From contig NZ_BSPQ01000001.1 in the NCBI RefSeq assembly GCF_030161115.1, positions 496,001 to 560,000 on the forward strand: a stretch of DNA of 64,000 bases, read 5' to 3'. The stretch's first letter is position 1. Every line of letters starts with the position of its first letter. Positions 36,990-47,410 of this stretch are shown here, piece after piece. The notes beneath the pieces are model-generated. The model did no database searches and had not been told where the DNA came from. It saw nothing but the letters and a program-made list of their open reading frames with translations. This DNA comes from Psychromonas marina (GTDB lineage Bacteria > Pseudomonadota > Gammaproteobacteria > Enterobacterales > Psychromonadaceae). The translations under genes were made by a program, and so were the position numbers.

Positions 36990-38660
36990 TTATTTGCCTT
37001 TAGCTGCATTAAATGCGTCAAGCATCGCATTACCCATGCTTGCTTCATCTTGTTCTTTTAAGCTATCAATTGCTTCTTTCTCTTCAGCTTCATCTTTCGC
37101 TTTAACAGAAAGGCTAATTACGCGGTTTTTACGATCAACACCAACATATTTAGCTTCAATTGAATCACCAGCTTTAAGTACAGTAGATGCATCTTCGATA
37201 CGATCACGTGAAATATCAGCAACACGAATGTAACCTTCAACGCCATCAGCAAGAGTTACAACAGCACCTTTTGCATCAGATTCTGCGATAGTACCAACAA
37301 CAACAGCACCTTTCTTGTTTTCTGCAAGGTAGTTATTGAATGGGTCAGCAGCAATTTGTTTGATACCTAGAGAGATACGTTCACGCTCTGGGTCAACTTG
37401 TAGTACAACAGCTTCGATTTCGTCGCCTTTTTTGTACTCTTGAACTGCTTTCTCGCCTTCAACATCCCAGCTGATATCAGAAAGATGTACTAGACCATCG
37501 ATGTTACCGTCAAGACCGATGAAGATACCGAAGTCAGTAATAGACTTGATTTTACCAGAAACTTTCTGGCCTTTATCGTGTGTTGAAGAGAACTCTTCCC
37601 ATGGGTTAGCTTTACACTGTTTAAGACCTAGAGAAATACGACGACGTTCTTCGTCGATGTCTAGAACCATAACTTCAGCCATGTCACCTAAGTTAACAAC
37701 TTTAGATGGGTGGATGTTTTTGTTAGTCCAATCCATTTCAGAAACGTGAACAAGACCTTCAACGCCTTCTTCAATTTCTACGAAACAACCGTAATCAGTT
37801 AAGTTAGTTACTTTACCAGTTAAACGAGTTGATTCAGGGTAACGCTTAGCGATTGCTACCCATGGATCTTCACCAAGTTGCTTAAGACCTAGAGAAACAC
37901 GAGTGCGCTCACGATCGTACTTAAGAACTTTAACGTTGATTTCATCACCAACATTTACGATTTCACTTGGGTGCTTAACGCGTTTCCAAGCCATATCAGT
38001 AATATGTAATAGACCGTCAACACCACCTAGATCTACGAATGCACCGTAGTCAGTTAGGTTCTTAACGATACCTTTAACGTCTTGACCTTCTTGAAGATTT
38101 TCAAGTAGCTCTTCACGTTCAGCACTGTTTTCAGTTTCGATAACAGCACGACGAGATACAACAACGTTGTTACGTTTTTGATCAAGTTTGATCACTTTGA
38201 ATTCAATATCTTTGTTTTCAAGGTGAGCAGTGTCACGTACCGGACGTACGTCAACTAATGAGCCAGGTAAGAATGCACGAATACCGTTTAATTCAACAGT
38301 GAAACCACCTTTAACTTTACCGTTGATAACACCGATAACTGTTTCTTGGTCTTCGTATGCTTTCTCAAGCTGGATCCAAGCTTCGTGACGTTTAGCTTTT
38401 TCACGAGAAAGTTTAGTTTCACCGAAACCGTCCTCTACCGCGTCTAACGCTACGTCTACAACATCGCCAACAACAACTTCAATTTCGCCAGCAGCGTTCT
38501 TAAATTCAGCAACGTCAATAGCAGCTTCAGATTTAAGACCAGCATCAACGAATACTAGGTTGTTACGGATTCCAACAATTGTACCTTTAACAATTGTACC
38601 AGGGCGAGTTTCTACCTGTTGAAGAGATTCTTCAAATAGTTCAGCAAAAGATTCCATCAT
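36990..38660 (-). CDS. rpsA: RpsA, 30S ribosomal protein S1
   Basis: mRNA-binding ribosomal protein. 556 residues (E. coli 557) with six S1 (OB-fold) domains, for example [40 protein letters not shown] and [20 protein letters not shown]. The start [20 protein letters not shown] aligns residue by residue with E. coli. ATG at 38660. Confidence 0.98.
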   Translation of the reverse strand: MMESFAELFEESLQQVETRPGTIVKGTIVGIRNNLVFVDAGLKSEAAIDVAEFKNAAGEIEVVVGDVVDVALDAVEDGFGETKLSREKAKRHEAWIQLEKAYEDQETVIGVINGKVKGGFTVELNGIRAFLPGSLVDVRPVRDTAHLENKDIEFKVIKLDQKRNNVVVSRRAVIETENSAEREELLENLQEGQDVKGIVKNLTDYGAFVDLGGVDGLLHITDMAWKRVKHPSEIVNVGDEINVKVLKYDRERTRVSLGLKQLGEDPWVAIAKRYPESTRLTGKVTNLTDYGCFVEIEEGVEGLVHVSEMDWTNKNIHPSKVVNLGDMAEVMVLDIDEERRRISLGLKQCKANPWEEFSSTHDKGQKVSGKIKSITDFGIFIGLDGNIDGLVHLSDISWDVEGEKAVQEYKKGDEIEAVVLQVDPERERISLGIKQIAADPFNNYLAENKKGAVVVGTIAESDAKGAVVTLADGVEGYIRVADISRDRIEDASTVLKAGDSIEAKYVGVDRKNRVISLSVKAKDEAEEKEAIDSLKEQDEASMGNAMLDAFNAAKGK

Positions 38661-38716
38661 CTATTTATTCACACTTATTTTATACAACCCATCACAATCC
38701 ATTCGCGAGGGAGGCA

Positions 38717-38748
38717 AGAAAAATTATCATTTCATCCATAAAATGATA
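38717..38748 (-). terminator. Terminator/attenuator between cmk and rpsA
   Basis: On the minus strand TATCATTT-(8 nt)-AAATGATA followed by ATTTTTCTT. It would terminate cmk transcripts before rpsA. Confidence 0.65.
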
Positions 38749-38764
38749 TATAAAAAGCAGTAAA

Positions 38765-39442
38765 TTATTTCACTGCCAAATTTAATTTAAGCTTAACTAA
38801 ATCAACAACTTGACTAACAACTTCATCAATAGTTAATGAGGTCGAATCGATCTCTATAGCGTCACTTGCTGGCTTTAATGGCGCAACAGTGCGATTTCGA
38901 TCACGAAAATCACGTTCTTTGATTTCGCTTAAAATTTGCGCGATGCTAACATCAAAACCTTTATTTTGCAACTGATTAAAACGGCGCTGTGCTCGCTCTT
39001 CGGCACTTGCATCTAAAAATACTTTAATCGGCGCATCAGGAAAAACCACGGTTCCCATGTCGCGACCGTCAGCAATTAACCCAGGCTCTTGGTAAAATGC
39101 TTTTTGTCGCTCCAGCAATGCATCACGTACGACTTGAATGGATGCGACCTTTGAAGCCGACTCAGCCACTACTTCGGTACGCAATTTATCGCCAACATTC
39201 TCACCATTGAGTATGGTATCAACTCCAGCTCCATTAGAGATAAATGCAACCTTTAAATTCAACGCGAGTTCAGCTAGTTGCAGATCATTGTCTAGAGCAA
39301 CTTTCTCTTGTAACGCAGCATAGGCCAAAATACGGTATAACGCGCCGCTATCTAAGAGGTTCCAGCCTAATTTACTCGCCAATATATGACAAACAGTGCC
39401 TTTTCCTGAGCCACTTGGGCCATCAATTGTAATTATATTCAT
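38765..39442 (-). CDS. cmk: Cmk, cytidylate kinase
   Basis: Phosphorylates CMP and dCMP. 225 residues (E. coli 227). P-loop GPSGSGKGT at 8-16, acceptor-binding [20 protein letters not shown], and lid [20 protein letters not shown] at 39442. It precedes rpsA as in most gammaproteobacteria and follows mlaA by 18 bases. Confidence 0.96.
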   Translation of the reverse strand: MNIITIDGPSGSGKGTVCHILASKLGWNLLDSGALYRILAYAALQEKVALDNDLQLAELALNLKVAFISNGAGVDTILNGENVGDKLRTEVVAESASKVASIQVVRDALLERQKAFYQEPGLIADGRDMGTVVFPDAPIKVFLDASAEERAQRRFNQLQNKGFDVSIAQILSEIKERDFRDRNRTVAPLKPASDAIEIDSTSLTIDEVVSQVVDLVKLKLNLAVK

Positions 39443-39460
39443 ACTTAGTTATCTAATCCT

Positions 39461-40252
39461 CTAATCAATCTCATCCATAAACGCATCGAGGTCCTGCTCT
39501 TGGTCGAATGATTGTTGTTGCTGCTCCTCGATAAGCAGATTTAAATCTTCACTATTTTGATAAAATTTAAAAGCTTCATATTGCATATAAGCTTCTTTGG
39601 CAAAAATGTAAGGGTCTAGCGATTGATCTAATAGTTTCTCTTGTCCCAACACGCTTTCACGTTTATCTATTCCATCTAATCCCCATAGCGCAGTACTTTG
39701 CCAAAAACTAAGGTAGCTCATTGGGAAATATAACCCATCAACAACGCCACCGACGAGTTTCCTCACGCTTCGCGGACCTATCACCGGCAACATTAAATAT
39801 GCACCATGTGGAATATGCCAATGCCCAAGCACATTACTAAATGTTTCTCGTCGTCGAGGCACACCACCATGCTCAGCGACATCAAAAAAACCCAATAGTC
39901 CAAAGGTGGAATTAAGAGAAAACCGGACAAAAGCGCCTGCCGCATGTTTAAACTCTAATTGAATTAAATTATTTACCATCGTTGATGGTTCATCAAAATT
40001 TAAAACAAAATTATTTATTGCCTTTCGTCCGCCATCAGGAATCCAATCAACATACGTCTCAGTAACTGGCTTATAGATATAGGCATCAAGAACAAGATAG
40101 TTAAAATCCCAGATGACACGGTTTATAGGCTCGATAGGATCACTCATATGAGTTTGATACTCATAATCTCCATTAACCGTTTGTGCTGAAGCCATTATTG
40201 GCATCATTACCAAACATACAAATAATGGTAATCGTAGAACTCCTTTTCCCAT
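39461..40252 (-). CDS. mlaA: MlaA (VacJ) phospholipid transport protein, without lipobox
   Basis: Outer-membrane component of the Mla system, which removes phospholipids from the outer leaflet. 263 residues. The MlaA core is clear: DPIEPINRVIWDFNYLVLDA, FSLNSTFGLLGFFDVAEHGG, and FSNVLGHWHIPHGAYLMLPV followed by IGPRSVR. The signal peptide (MGKGVLRLPLFVCLVMMPIM, then ASA-Q) looks like a signal peptidase I type; its only cysteine is preceded by LFV, not a lipobox. E. coli MlaA is a lipoprotein, so membrane attachment may differ. ATG at 40252. Confidence 0.92.
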   Translation of the reverse strand: MGKGVLRLPLFVCLVMMPIMASAQTVNGDYEYQTHMSDPIEPINRVIWDFNYLVLDAYIYKPVTETYVDWIPDGGRKAINNFVLNFDEPSTMVNNLIQLEFKHAAGAFVRFSLNSTFGLLGFFDVAEHGGVPRRRETFSNVLGHWHIPHGAYLMLPVIGPRSVRKLVGGVVDGLYFPMSYLSFWQSTALWGLDGIDKRESVLGQEKLLDQSLDPYIFAKEAYMQYEAFKFYQNSEDLNLLIEEQQQQSFDQEQDLDAFMDEID

Positions 40253-40273
40253 TATGCCCCCTCGATTTTACCC

Positions 40274-41593
40274 TTAAAGCTGCTCACTAATAACAATATT
40301 TATCGGTGTGAGTTGTCCAGCTTCGATTACCGTACTCGTACCTTGCCAATCCCCTTCTTTATTCATGACATTACCGCTTTTAGAAAGTCGAGCTTTAATA
40401 ACAAACTCACTCTGGTCACTTAGCTTCATGCCCTGCATCATCGCATTAGCGTCTGATATTTGCGTTGAAACAGGCAACGTCGTTAATGCAAATTTCACTG
40501 CAGCAATCGGCATTTTAGGGCCAGAAACAGCTTGTGCATAAACGATTAAAAAACCAGACTCAGGAACTAATACCGCATCAGAAATGGAAATGTTCACCGT
40601 ATAGATCGGCTTACCCGCTTCATCTAGGGTAGCACTTTCTAATGTTTTCTGAGTTGATTGTTGCACTGTTGGTAGCGATGAATTAGATGTACTCATCGCA
40701 TCACTATCTTGAGATTGCATTTGGGTATTCGCATAATCAATGCTATCGCGCAGCATTCCCGCTTGTTCTGAATCACTATCAACCAAGGTTAACATCTGCG
40801 TCCAGCGTTGAATCGCAGCGGAGAAATCTTGTTTTTCAAGTGCCATAAACGCATACATTGACCAAGCCTGAAGCTCTGTAGGGTTATCAGCAAGCAATTG
40901 AGCTAACATCATTTCCGCTTGTTGCTGCGAATACTCATCTCCTTTTTGCATCTTTAATTGTGCATAAACAAGTACCACATCAACTGACTCTGGTGTTAAT
41001 GCATAGGCTTTTTTGATCGCATCTAATGCCAACTCAGTATCTTTAAATACCATACCTAAACGACTGTATAACAGCCATCCATCAGCATCATTTGCATCAT
41101 TAGCAAGCTGCGTGCGTAACCCTAACATAATATCACGCAAATCCTGTTCCGTTGGACGCGCATCAGGATCATTAAACAGTTTGTCTTGAAGTGCTGGGTA
41201 GCGATGTAGCGTATTTTGCCAGTTATTTACCTCTTGGTAAGCACCAACAGACCAGTACATTGCTATTGACCCTAAGGTCAGTACCAATAACCCAGGTAAC
41301 CAGATTAACTTACTTTTATTGCCCACCGACGCTACTTGTTGATCGTTAATATCGTCTAATAAATTATGTTGCAGCTCATTGATGATTTTATCTTTATCAA
41401 TCAATAACCCCTGTTCATCATCCTTTTCAATTTCAGCTACTCGTACATCATATAGTGCACGATTCAACTGATTACGCTTATCATGACTACTGCTTTTAGT
41501 ATTATTTTTAGCGCCTAAAAAGGGGATTAAAAATATTACAGATGCAATAATAAGTAACAAAATGGCGCCAAGCCAAAATTGTAAAATCATCAT
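40274..41593 (-). CDS. ccmI: CcmI, cytochrome c maturation TPR protein
   Basis: Holds apocytochrome c for heme ligation with CcmF and CcmH. 439 residues. Two membrane helices (about 5-25 and 95-115) flank a cytoplasmic loop; a periplasmic TPR region follows (about 150-290: DGWLLYSRLGMVFKDTELAL) and then an Ig-like C-terminal domain (about 330-439). It starts ATGATGATT at 41593, overlapping the ccmH TGA by four bases. It is the last ccm gene; mlaA follows after 21 bases. Confidence 0.9.
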   Translation of the reverse strand: MMILQFWLGAILLLIIASVIFLIPFLGAKNNTKSSSHDKRNQLNRALYDVRVAEIEKDDEQGLLIDKDKIINELQHNLLDDINDQQVASVGNKSKLIWLPGLLVLTLGSIAMYWSVGAYQEVNNWQNTLHRYPALQDKLFNDPDARPTEQDLRDIMLGLRTQLANDANDADGWLLYSRLGMVFKDTELALDAIKKAYALTPESVDVVLVYAQLKMQKGDEYSQQQAEMMLAQLLADNPTELQAWSMYAFMALEKQDFSAAIQRWTQMLTLVDSDSEQAGMLRDSIDYANTQMQSQDSDAMSTSNSSLPTVQQSTQKTLESATLDEAGKPIYTVNISISDAVLVPESGFLIVYAQAVSGPKMPIAAVKFALTTLPVSTQISDANAMMQGMKLSDQSEFVIKARLSKSGNVMNKEGDWQGTSTVIEAGQLTPINIVISEQL

Positions 41594-42051
41594 TTATCTC
41601 CCTGTTTTAGTATTTTTTGTAAGCGATTAGTCTCTTCACTGTCAAGTTGATCCTCTTTTTTACTTTTATTCTTAGCCTGTTTATATAACACCAAGAATCC
41701 AAAAATAATAAATAATAGAGGGCCTAACCATAGGAAGATGGTCGCCGGGGTCATCGGCGGGTCATAACGCACAAAATTACCAAAACGCGCAACCATGTAA
41801 TCAACGACCTCATCTTCCGTTTTACCTTCTTTAACCAACTCATAGGTTTTATTACGTAGATCTTTAGCAAGCTCTGCATTGGAATCAGAAATATTTTGAT
41901 TTTGACACTTTGGACAACGTAATACTTTGGTTAAGTCATGGAACGTTTGTTCCTGTTTAACATTGTCAAATTCAAAAGTATCGATAGCGCTAGCAATGGC
42001 AGGTGTAAAAGCGCTAAAAAGTAAAAAAAACGCGACGATTAATTTTCTCAT
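41590..42051 (-). CDS. ccmH: CcmH, cytochrome c maturation thiol protein
   Basis: Periplasmic, membrane-anchored reductant of apocytochrome c CxxCH. 153 residues with signal peptide MRKLIVAFFLLFSAFTPAIA and SA, redox motif C46-P-K-C49 (LRCPKCQNQNISDSN) and a C-terminal membrane helix (about 107-127). The frame opens 18 codons upstream inside ccmG, but the ATG at 42051, one base after the ccmG stop, gives the proper signal peptide. It corresponds to the N-terminal half of the E. coli CcmH; CcmI supplies the rest. Confidence 0.93.
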   Translation of the reverse strand: MRKLIVAFFLLFSAFTPAIASAIDTFEFDNVKQEQTFHDLTKVLRCPKCQNQNISDSNAELAKDLRNKTYELVKEGKTEDEVVDYMVARFGNFVRYDPPMTPATIFLWLGPLLFIIFGFLVLYKQAKNKSKKEDQLDSEETNRLQKILKQGDK

Positions 42052-42052
42052 T

Positions 42053-42589
42053 TTATTGCATCCCATCGAAGAGCTCAGCAAGTTGCTCTTTCCATATACG
42101 TTCATTCAAATCACCTACATGGCGATATTGGATAATACCTTTACTATCGATAAAGTAAGTTTCAGGTGCACCATAAACGCCAAGATCCATGCCCAGCATG
42201 CCATCACGATCGAAGAGGCTGATTTGGTAAGGGTCGTTAAGATCCGTTAACCAACGAATCGCCTTTTTGCGATCATCCTTATAATTCATACCAACGATAT
42301 ACATTCCTTGAGCCGCTAATTGGTTAAGAAATTTATGCTCGGCATAACAGGTCGGACACCAAGTAGCCCAGACGTTAAGCAACATCTTTTGCCCCTTAAA
42401 AATAGACGCATCATGTTGTTTATTTTCATCATAAATATCCTGCAAGATGAATTCAGGTACTGGTTGCCCAATTAATGCTGAATCGAGCTTACGAGGATCG
42501 CTGTATAAACCTTTAAAAAGGAAGATACAGCCAACAAAAAAGATCGCCAATGGCACCAATAAAACGAGTCTTTTGCGATTATTAGCCAT
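42053..42589 (-). CDS. ccmG: CcmG (DsbE), thiol:disulfide oxidoreductase
   Basis: Membrane-anchored periplasmic thioredoxin that keeps CcmH and apocytochrome c reduced. 178 residues with an N-terminal anchor (about 7-28) and active site C78-P-T-C81 (WATWCPTCYAEH); the family motif GVYGAPETYFIDSKG is present. ATG at 42589 abuts the ccmF stop. Confidence 0.95.
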   Translation of the reverse strand: MANNRKRLVLLVPLAIFFVGCIFLFKGLYSDPRKLDSALIGQPVPEFILQDIYDENKQHDASIFKGQKMLLNVWATWCPTCYAEHKFLNQLAAQGMYIVGMNYKDDRKKAIRWLTDLNDPYQISLFDRDGMLGMDLGVYGAPETYFIDSKGIIQYRHVGDLNERIWKEQLAELFDGMQ

Positions 42590-44542
42590 TTATGCCTCCT
42601 CTTTAACCAGTTTTTTAACTCGGTAACGTCTATCCATCATCATAATGATGCCTGCAAATCCCATCATTAATGGACCAAACCAGATCCAACGAATGAATGG
42701 TTTGTAATAGATGCGTACTGCCCATGCACCATCGGGTAATACTTCGCCCATTGCGATATAAAGATCACGAGTGAAACCGGCATCGATAGCCGCTTCCGTC
42801 ATCGGCATGCGCTGCACGGTATAGATACGCTTTTCTGATTTCATGGTCGTAACATATTTACCATCTTTTTTAATGGTAAAAACACCTGCATTACTCGTAT
42901 AGTTTTGACCATCCATATTTTGGATTGAATCAAAGTGGAAATCATAATGTTCAAAAGCAATACTGTCCCCTACCGCTAACTTAACATCGCGTTCAATATC
43001 GTAGTTTTGGGTCATGGTAATACCGATAATCATGACCGCAAAACCTGCATGACCAATACTCATCGCCCAATGGCTATTGCCGAGCTTAGTTAACCCTTTA
43101 AACAGAGAGAAACGGTGTGTAGCACGTAGGTATAACTCATAACAAGTTGCCGACAATACCCAGAATCCTAAGAATACGCCCATCAAAGCAAGCCATGTAA
43201 AATGCGACGCAAAGCTATAAAGAAACACTAAGGTAAGTACAACAGTGATCAATAATGAATGTAACAATGGTTTAAATAACTCATTGATGCTTTGACGTTT
43301 CCAGCGCACTAGTGGTGCAACACCTAAAAACAGCGCAAAGGGCACCACCAATATAGTAAACATACTATTAAAGAAGGGTTCGCCAATAGAGATGCTGCCT
43401 AAGCCAATCTCTTTATGTACGAGGGGCAATAACGTCCCTAATAACACCACAATCAATGCCGCGATTAAGAGGATATTATTGGTAAGTAGCATCGTTTCAC
43501 GTGATAATAATTGGAAACGTCCACGACTTTTCACTTTAGATGCTTGCACAGCATAAAGTAGTAATGACCCACCAATCACCAAAATTAGAAACGCTAAAAT
43601 AAACAAGCCACGCGCCGGATCACTCGCAAAAGCATGTACCGATACTAAAATCCCAGATCGTACTAAGAAAGTACCTAGCAGGCTTAATGAGAACGCACTG
43701 ATCGCAAGCAACACAGTCCATGACTTAAATACACCACGTTTTTCACTCACAGCTAAGGAATGAATCAGCGCTGTACCCGCTATCCAAGGCATAAATGAAG
43801 CATTTTCAACGGGATCCCAGAACCACCAACCACCCCAGCCTAATTCATAATAAGCCCACCAGCTACCTAGTGCGATACCGACAGTCAGAAATACCCAAGC
43901 AGCCATGGTCCAAGGACGAGACCACTTTGCCCAAGCACTGTCTAAGCGCCCTTCCATTAAGGCTGCGATAGCAAAAGCAAAAGCCACTGAAAAACCTACA
44001 TACCCCATGTACAACATCGGTGGATGCAATATCAGACCAATATCCTGCAGCAGCGGGTTCAGATCGCGGCCATCAACGGGAAAGTAAGGTAAAGTACGTA
44101 AAAATGGATTAGAGGTTAATAATACAAACAGATAAAAACCGAGTGATAACAAGCCTAATACAGCCAGTACACGGGCAATCGACTCAACGGGAAGGCGTTT
44201 ACTTAATATAGCAACCGCAGTGCTCCATAATGAGAGTAAGAATACCCATAGTAATAGCGAACCTTCATGTGCTCCCCATACCGCTGATAAGCGATAATAC
44301 CAAGGTAATGCACTATTGGAATTGGTGGCAATATAACCCACGGTAAAATCATTTACCAAAAAAAGGTAGCTTAAAATAATTAACGACAAACTAACAAAAA
44401 AGAATTGTAAAATAGTTAATACTTTAGCGGATTCGATAGCACGCTGTTCGCGTGCATAGATACCGTATAAAGGGTAAACGGTTTGTAGCAACGCCAACAT
44501 ACAGGCGATGACCAGTGTAAATTGACCAATTTCAGCAAGCAT
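42590..44542 (-). CDS. ccmF: CcmF, heme lyase subunit
   Basis: Large inner-membrane protein that ligates heme to apocytochrome c. 650 residues (E. coli 647), about 15 helices. WWD domain GWGGWWFWDPVENASFMPWI and conserved histidines in the flanking loops (ILHPPMLYMGYVGF; TALIHSLAV). ATG at 44542, 11 bases after ccmE. Confidence 0.97.
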   Translation of the reverse strand: MLAEIGQFTLVIACMLALLQTVYPLYGIYAREQRAIESAKVLTILQFFFVSLSLIILSYLFLVNDFTVGYIATNSNSALPWYYRLSAVWGAHEGSLLLWVFLLSLWSTAVAILSKRLPVESIARVLAVLGLLSLGFYLFVLLTSNPFLRTLPYFPVDGRDLNPLLQDIGLILHPPMLYMGYVGFSVAFAFAIAALMEGRLDSAWAKWSRPWTMAAWVFLTVGIALGSWWAYYELGWGGWWFWDPVENASFMPWIAGTALIHSLAVSEKRGVFKSWTVLLAISAFSLSLLGTFLVRSGILVSVHAFASDPARGLFILAFLILVIGGSLLLYAVQASKVKSRGRFQLLSRETMLLTNNILLIAALIVVLLGTLLPLVHKEIGLGSISIGEPFFNSMFTILVVPFALFLGVAPLVRWKRQSINELFKPLLHSLLITVVLTLVFLYSFASHFTWLALMGVFLGFWVLSATCYELYLRATHRFSLFKGLTKLGNSHWAMSIGHAGFAVMIIGITMTQNYDIERDVKLAVGDSIAFEHYDFHFDSIQNMDGQNYTSNAGVFTIKKDGKYVTTMKSEKRIYTVQRMPMTEAAIDAGFTRDLYIAMGEVLPDGAWAVRIYYKPFIRWIWFGPLMMGFAGIIMMMDRRYRVKKLVKEEA

Positions 44543-44553
44543 TAATCTACCCT

Positions 44554-45021
44554 CTATGGTTTATTTGATTTTAAGTGGTCCATGCCTTCAAGCGCTTCCG
44601 CAACTTCAGGCGGCATATACTCTTCATCATGTTTAGCAAGCACTTCAAAGGCATCTATTTGCGTTGCGGTTAATAATTCACCCTGCGCAACAATGCCTTG
44701 TCCTTCACGAAATAGATCCGGCAAAATACCATCAAAGAAGACTGTTACGATACCACCACGGTTATCGATCAGATCAAAGCTCACTTTGAGGCTTTCAGGA
44801 TCACGGCTTACCGTGCCATTGACTACCATGCCACCCACGCGGAGTCGTTGTCCGATCTCTGGTTTAACACCGGTTTCATTCTTACCTTCGATGATCTCCG
44901 TTGGGGTATAAAACAGATCAATATTTTGCTGCAGAGCAAAAAGCACCAAACCAATCGCCAGTGATAAACCAACCACTAATGAAGAGGTGATTAATAAACG
45001 TTTTTTACGTCTCGGGTTCAT
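44554..45021 (-). CDS. ccmE: CcmE, heme chaperone
   Basis: Carries heme covalently from CcmABCD to CcmF. 155 residues (E. coli 159) with an N-terminal anchor (about 8-30) and OB-fold. The heme-binding histidine is H131 with Y135 nearby in [16 protein letters not shown] at 45021 overlaps ccmD by four bases. Confidence 0.97.
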   Translation of the reverse strand: MNPRRKKRLLITSSLVVGLSLAIGLVLFALQQNIDLFYTPTEIIEGKNETGVKPEIGQRLRVGGMVVNGTVSRDPESLKVSFDLIDNRGGIVTVFFDGILPDLFREGQGIVAQGELLTATQIDAFEVLAKHDEEYMPPEVAEALEGMDHLKSNKP

Positions 45022-45224
45022 AAAGTACCTTCCATATTTTGTGCTTTTTTAATGCGTTGTTCGCGAGATAAACGTTGTTCAACGTTTTTAAGAATTTTAT
45101 TTTTTTTAGCAATACTATTAACGACTAAGATGATCAACGCTAAAAAAGTTAATCCGTAGGATAACCACACATAAAACCCATAACCGCCCATTGCGATGAA
45201 ATCACTGATTGATTCGAATGCCAT
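45018..45224 (-). CDS. ccmD: CcmD, heme exporter accessory protein
   Basis: Small membrane protein that helps release holo-CcmE from CcmABC. 68 residues with one helix (about 17-39) and a basic cytoplasmic tail; [20 protein letters not shown] is the family core. ATG at 45224, one base after ccmC. Confidence 0.93.
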   Translation of the reverse strand: MAFESISDFIAMGGYGFYVWLSYGLTFLALIILVVNSIAKKNKILKNVEQRLSREQRIKKAQNMEGTL

Positions 45225-45225
45225 G

Positions 45226-45978
45226 TTACTTTTCTCCGCTTAATTTATCTGTCACTAATGCACTTACCCAAGGTCGATGGCTCTCACGAGCTAATATCTC
45301 ATTTCTAAAACGTAATAAGCTTACCGACCCTAAAAAAGCTGCAAAACCAACAATCATAATCATCAGTGGCCATAACATCTCTGGTGCCATTGAAGGTTTA
45401 TCAAATTTCATGATCGTTGCACCTTGATGCAAGGTATTCCACCAAACCACTGAATAGTGAATAACCGGTAAGTTGATCACCCCCACTAAAGTCAATATTG
45501 AAGCAGCACGTCCCGCTAATACTTTATCGGAAAACGCATTATATAACGCGATAATACCTAAATAGACAAACAACAAAATCAGTTCAGAAGTCAGGCGTGC
45601 ATCCCAGACCCACCAAGCGCCCCACATCGGTTTCCCCCAAGCAGCACCAGTAACAAGTGCGATAAAGGTAAACACGGCACCTACTGGCGCAATAGCAGCG
45701 ATATTCATCTCGGCTAAACGAATCTGCCACACTAACGCGATAAAAGCGGCAATCGCCATTGTTGAGTAGGCTGCCATCGCCATCATCGCAGCAGGCACAT
45801 GAATATAGATAATGCGGAAGCTATCCCCTTGCTGATAATCAGCCGGAGCGAATAATAGCCCCCATACTAAACCCACTACAAAGGTGATCACGGTGACGAC
45901 AACAAACCAAGGTAATAACTTGCCAGCTAGTTGATAGCTTTTTTCCGGCTTTGCATAGGGATGTAACCATTTCCACAT
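45226..45978 (-). CDS. ccmC: CcmC, heme transfer protein
   Basis: Attaches heme to CcmE. 250 residues with six membrane helices. WWD domain WGKPMWGAWWVWDARLTSEL and two periplasmic histidines (IIYIHVPAAMM; VIHYSVVWWNTLHQG) that ligand heme. ATG at 45978. Confidence 0.96.
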   Translation of the reverse strand: MWKWLHPYAKPEKSYQLAGKLLPWFVVVTVITFVVGLVWGLLFAPADYQQGDSFRIIYIHVPAAMMAMAAYSTMAIAAFIALVWQIRLAEMNIAAIAPVGAVFTFIALVTGAAWGKPMWGAWWVWDARLTSELILLFVYLGIIALYNAFSDKVLAGRAASILTLVGVINLPVIHYSVVWWNTLHQGATIMKFDKPSMAPEMLWPLMIMIVGFAAFLGSVSLLRFRNEILARESHRPWVSALVTDKLSGEK

Positions 45979-46012
45979 AATAAAATAACTCTCTGTCTAA
46001 AATTAAATAAAC

Positions 46013-46681
46013 TCAGCTCACGCTAACACGCAGTGAAGCTGCAATCGCGAAAGGGGCTAAGGTAATTGATGTAACTAACATTGCACCTAACAGTGCTAAC
46101 AAGCCGAGATAGGATTGCCCATAAGCAGCCGCATCAATAGCTAACGTTGAAAAGATTAAAATAGGAATACTTAATGGCAACATAATTAAGCTTAATAATA
46201 TTCCGCCTTTACGCAAACCAACAGTCAATGCAACACCAATAGCCCCCAGTAAACTTAAGATTGGCGTACCAATTAACAAAGTTAAAAACAATGCAAAATA
46301 AGTGTTTGTCTCCATCGATAAAAAAATAGCCAATAACGGAGAAATAAATAAAATCGGTAATCCGGTTAATAACCAATGTGCAAATACTTTAGCACTTACT
46401 AACCACGCAAGAGGATGTGGCATCAACATTAGTTGCTCAAGTGAGCCGTCGATAAAGTCATCTTTAAATAATCGCTCAAAAGAGAGCAATGCCGCAAGCA
46501 AGGCTGCGACCCAGATAACACCGGGTGCAATGCGTGCTAATAGTATTGGGTCAGTGCCAATACCAAGAGGGAATAGGGTAACAACAATAATAAAAAACCA
46601 TACTGGATTTAAGATATCACTTTGTCGCCTAAAAGCACCTTTAAGCTCTTTACTGACTACTTGCAAAAAGACCTTAAACAT
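46013..46681 (-). CDS. ccmB: CcmB, heme export ABC permease
   Basis: Membrane partner of CcmA. 222 residues (E. coli 220), six hydrophobic helices; the N-terminal VVSKELKGAFRRQSDILNPV and SFERLFKDDFIDGSLEQLML are family hallmarks. ATG at 46681 overlaps ccmA by eight bases. Confidence 0.95.
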   Translation of the reverse strand: MFKVFLQVVSKELKGAFRRQSDILNPVWFFIIVVTLFPLGIGTDPILLARIAPGVIWVAALLAALLSFERLFKDDFIDGSLEQLMLMPHPLAWLVSAKVFAHWLLTGLPILFISPLLAIFLSMETNTYFALFLTLLIGTPILSLLGAIGVALTVGLRKGGILLSLIMLPLSIPILIFSTLAIDAAAYGQSYLGLLALLGAMLVTSITLAPFAIAASLRVSVS

Positions 46682-47309
46682 AAAAATTATCCTGTGGCTT
46701 TTCTAAGATAATTTTAGAGAGATGCTTCTTATCGAGTGAGAGGTCTTGATGGGTGGTTAACAAAACGATCCCCCCCTGTGCAGCATGCTGCAGAAATAGG
46801 TTCTCTAATACTTTCACACCAGACTTATCAATTGCAGTAAAAGGTTCATCGAGGATCCATAATGGACAATCATTTAACCATAAGCGAGCGAGAGCGACAC
46901 GACGTTGCTGACCCGCTGAAAGTTGCGCCGTGATGATATCTTCATATCCCGCTAACCCTACTTTTGCCAATATCTCCCAGAGATCTAAATTTTTATGGCT
47001 AGGTTGCAATTTTTGAAAGAATTGTAAATTTTCGAGCGCGGTTAACTCAGGTTTAATACCGGTTTTATGGCCGAGATAAAGTAGTTTCTGATAAAAATGT
47101 TCACGATCATCTGTGATAGGTGTATCTTGCCAAAAGATGTCTCCCTGATAGGGTAACGACAATCCAATAACAAGTCGAAAAAGACTGGTTTTTCCAACGC
47201 CATTAGGACCTTCTACTTGTACTATTTCACCTGGTTTTATTACAAAACTGAGATCTTTGAATAAAACGCGATCCTCTCGCACACAGGTTAATTTTTCACA
47301 GCGAAGCAT
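46674..47309 (-). CDS. ccmA: CcmA, heme export ABC ATPase
   Basis: ATPase whose hydrolysis frees holo-CcmE. 211 residues. Walker A GPNGVGKTS, signature LSAGQQRRVALARL, Walker B LWILDEP, switch THQDL. ATG at 47309; first gene of the ccmABCDEFGHI series. Confidence 0.96.
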   Translation of the reverse strand: MLRCEKLTCVREDRVLFKDLSFVIKPGEIVQVEGPNGVGKTSLFRLVIGLSLPYQGDIFWQDTPITDDREHFYQKLLYLGHKTGIKPELTALENLQFFQKLQPSHKNLDLWEILAKVGLAGYEDIITAQLSAGQQRRVALARLWLNDCPLWILDEPFTAIDKSGVKVLENLFLQHAAQGGIVLLTTHQDLSLDKKHLSKIILEKPQDNFYV

Positions 47310-47359
47310 CCAGGCTACCTAATCAAAAAGTTCAAATAAACGGGCATATTAAGACACCG

Positions 47360-47394
47360 CATCCTAACTTATCTCTGCAGATAAAGATAGGATG
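47360..47394. other. Strong hairpin upstream of ccmA
   Basis: CATCCTA and TAGGATG (47360-47366 with 47388-47394) extend inward through CTTATCT/AGATAAAG to a short GCA loop. No T-run follows on either strand. It lies between the DUF2802 gene and ccmA and may mark the boundary between the chemotaxis and ccm transcripts. Confidence 0.45.
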
Positions 47395-47410
47395 GTGATA
47401 AACGCTATCA

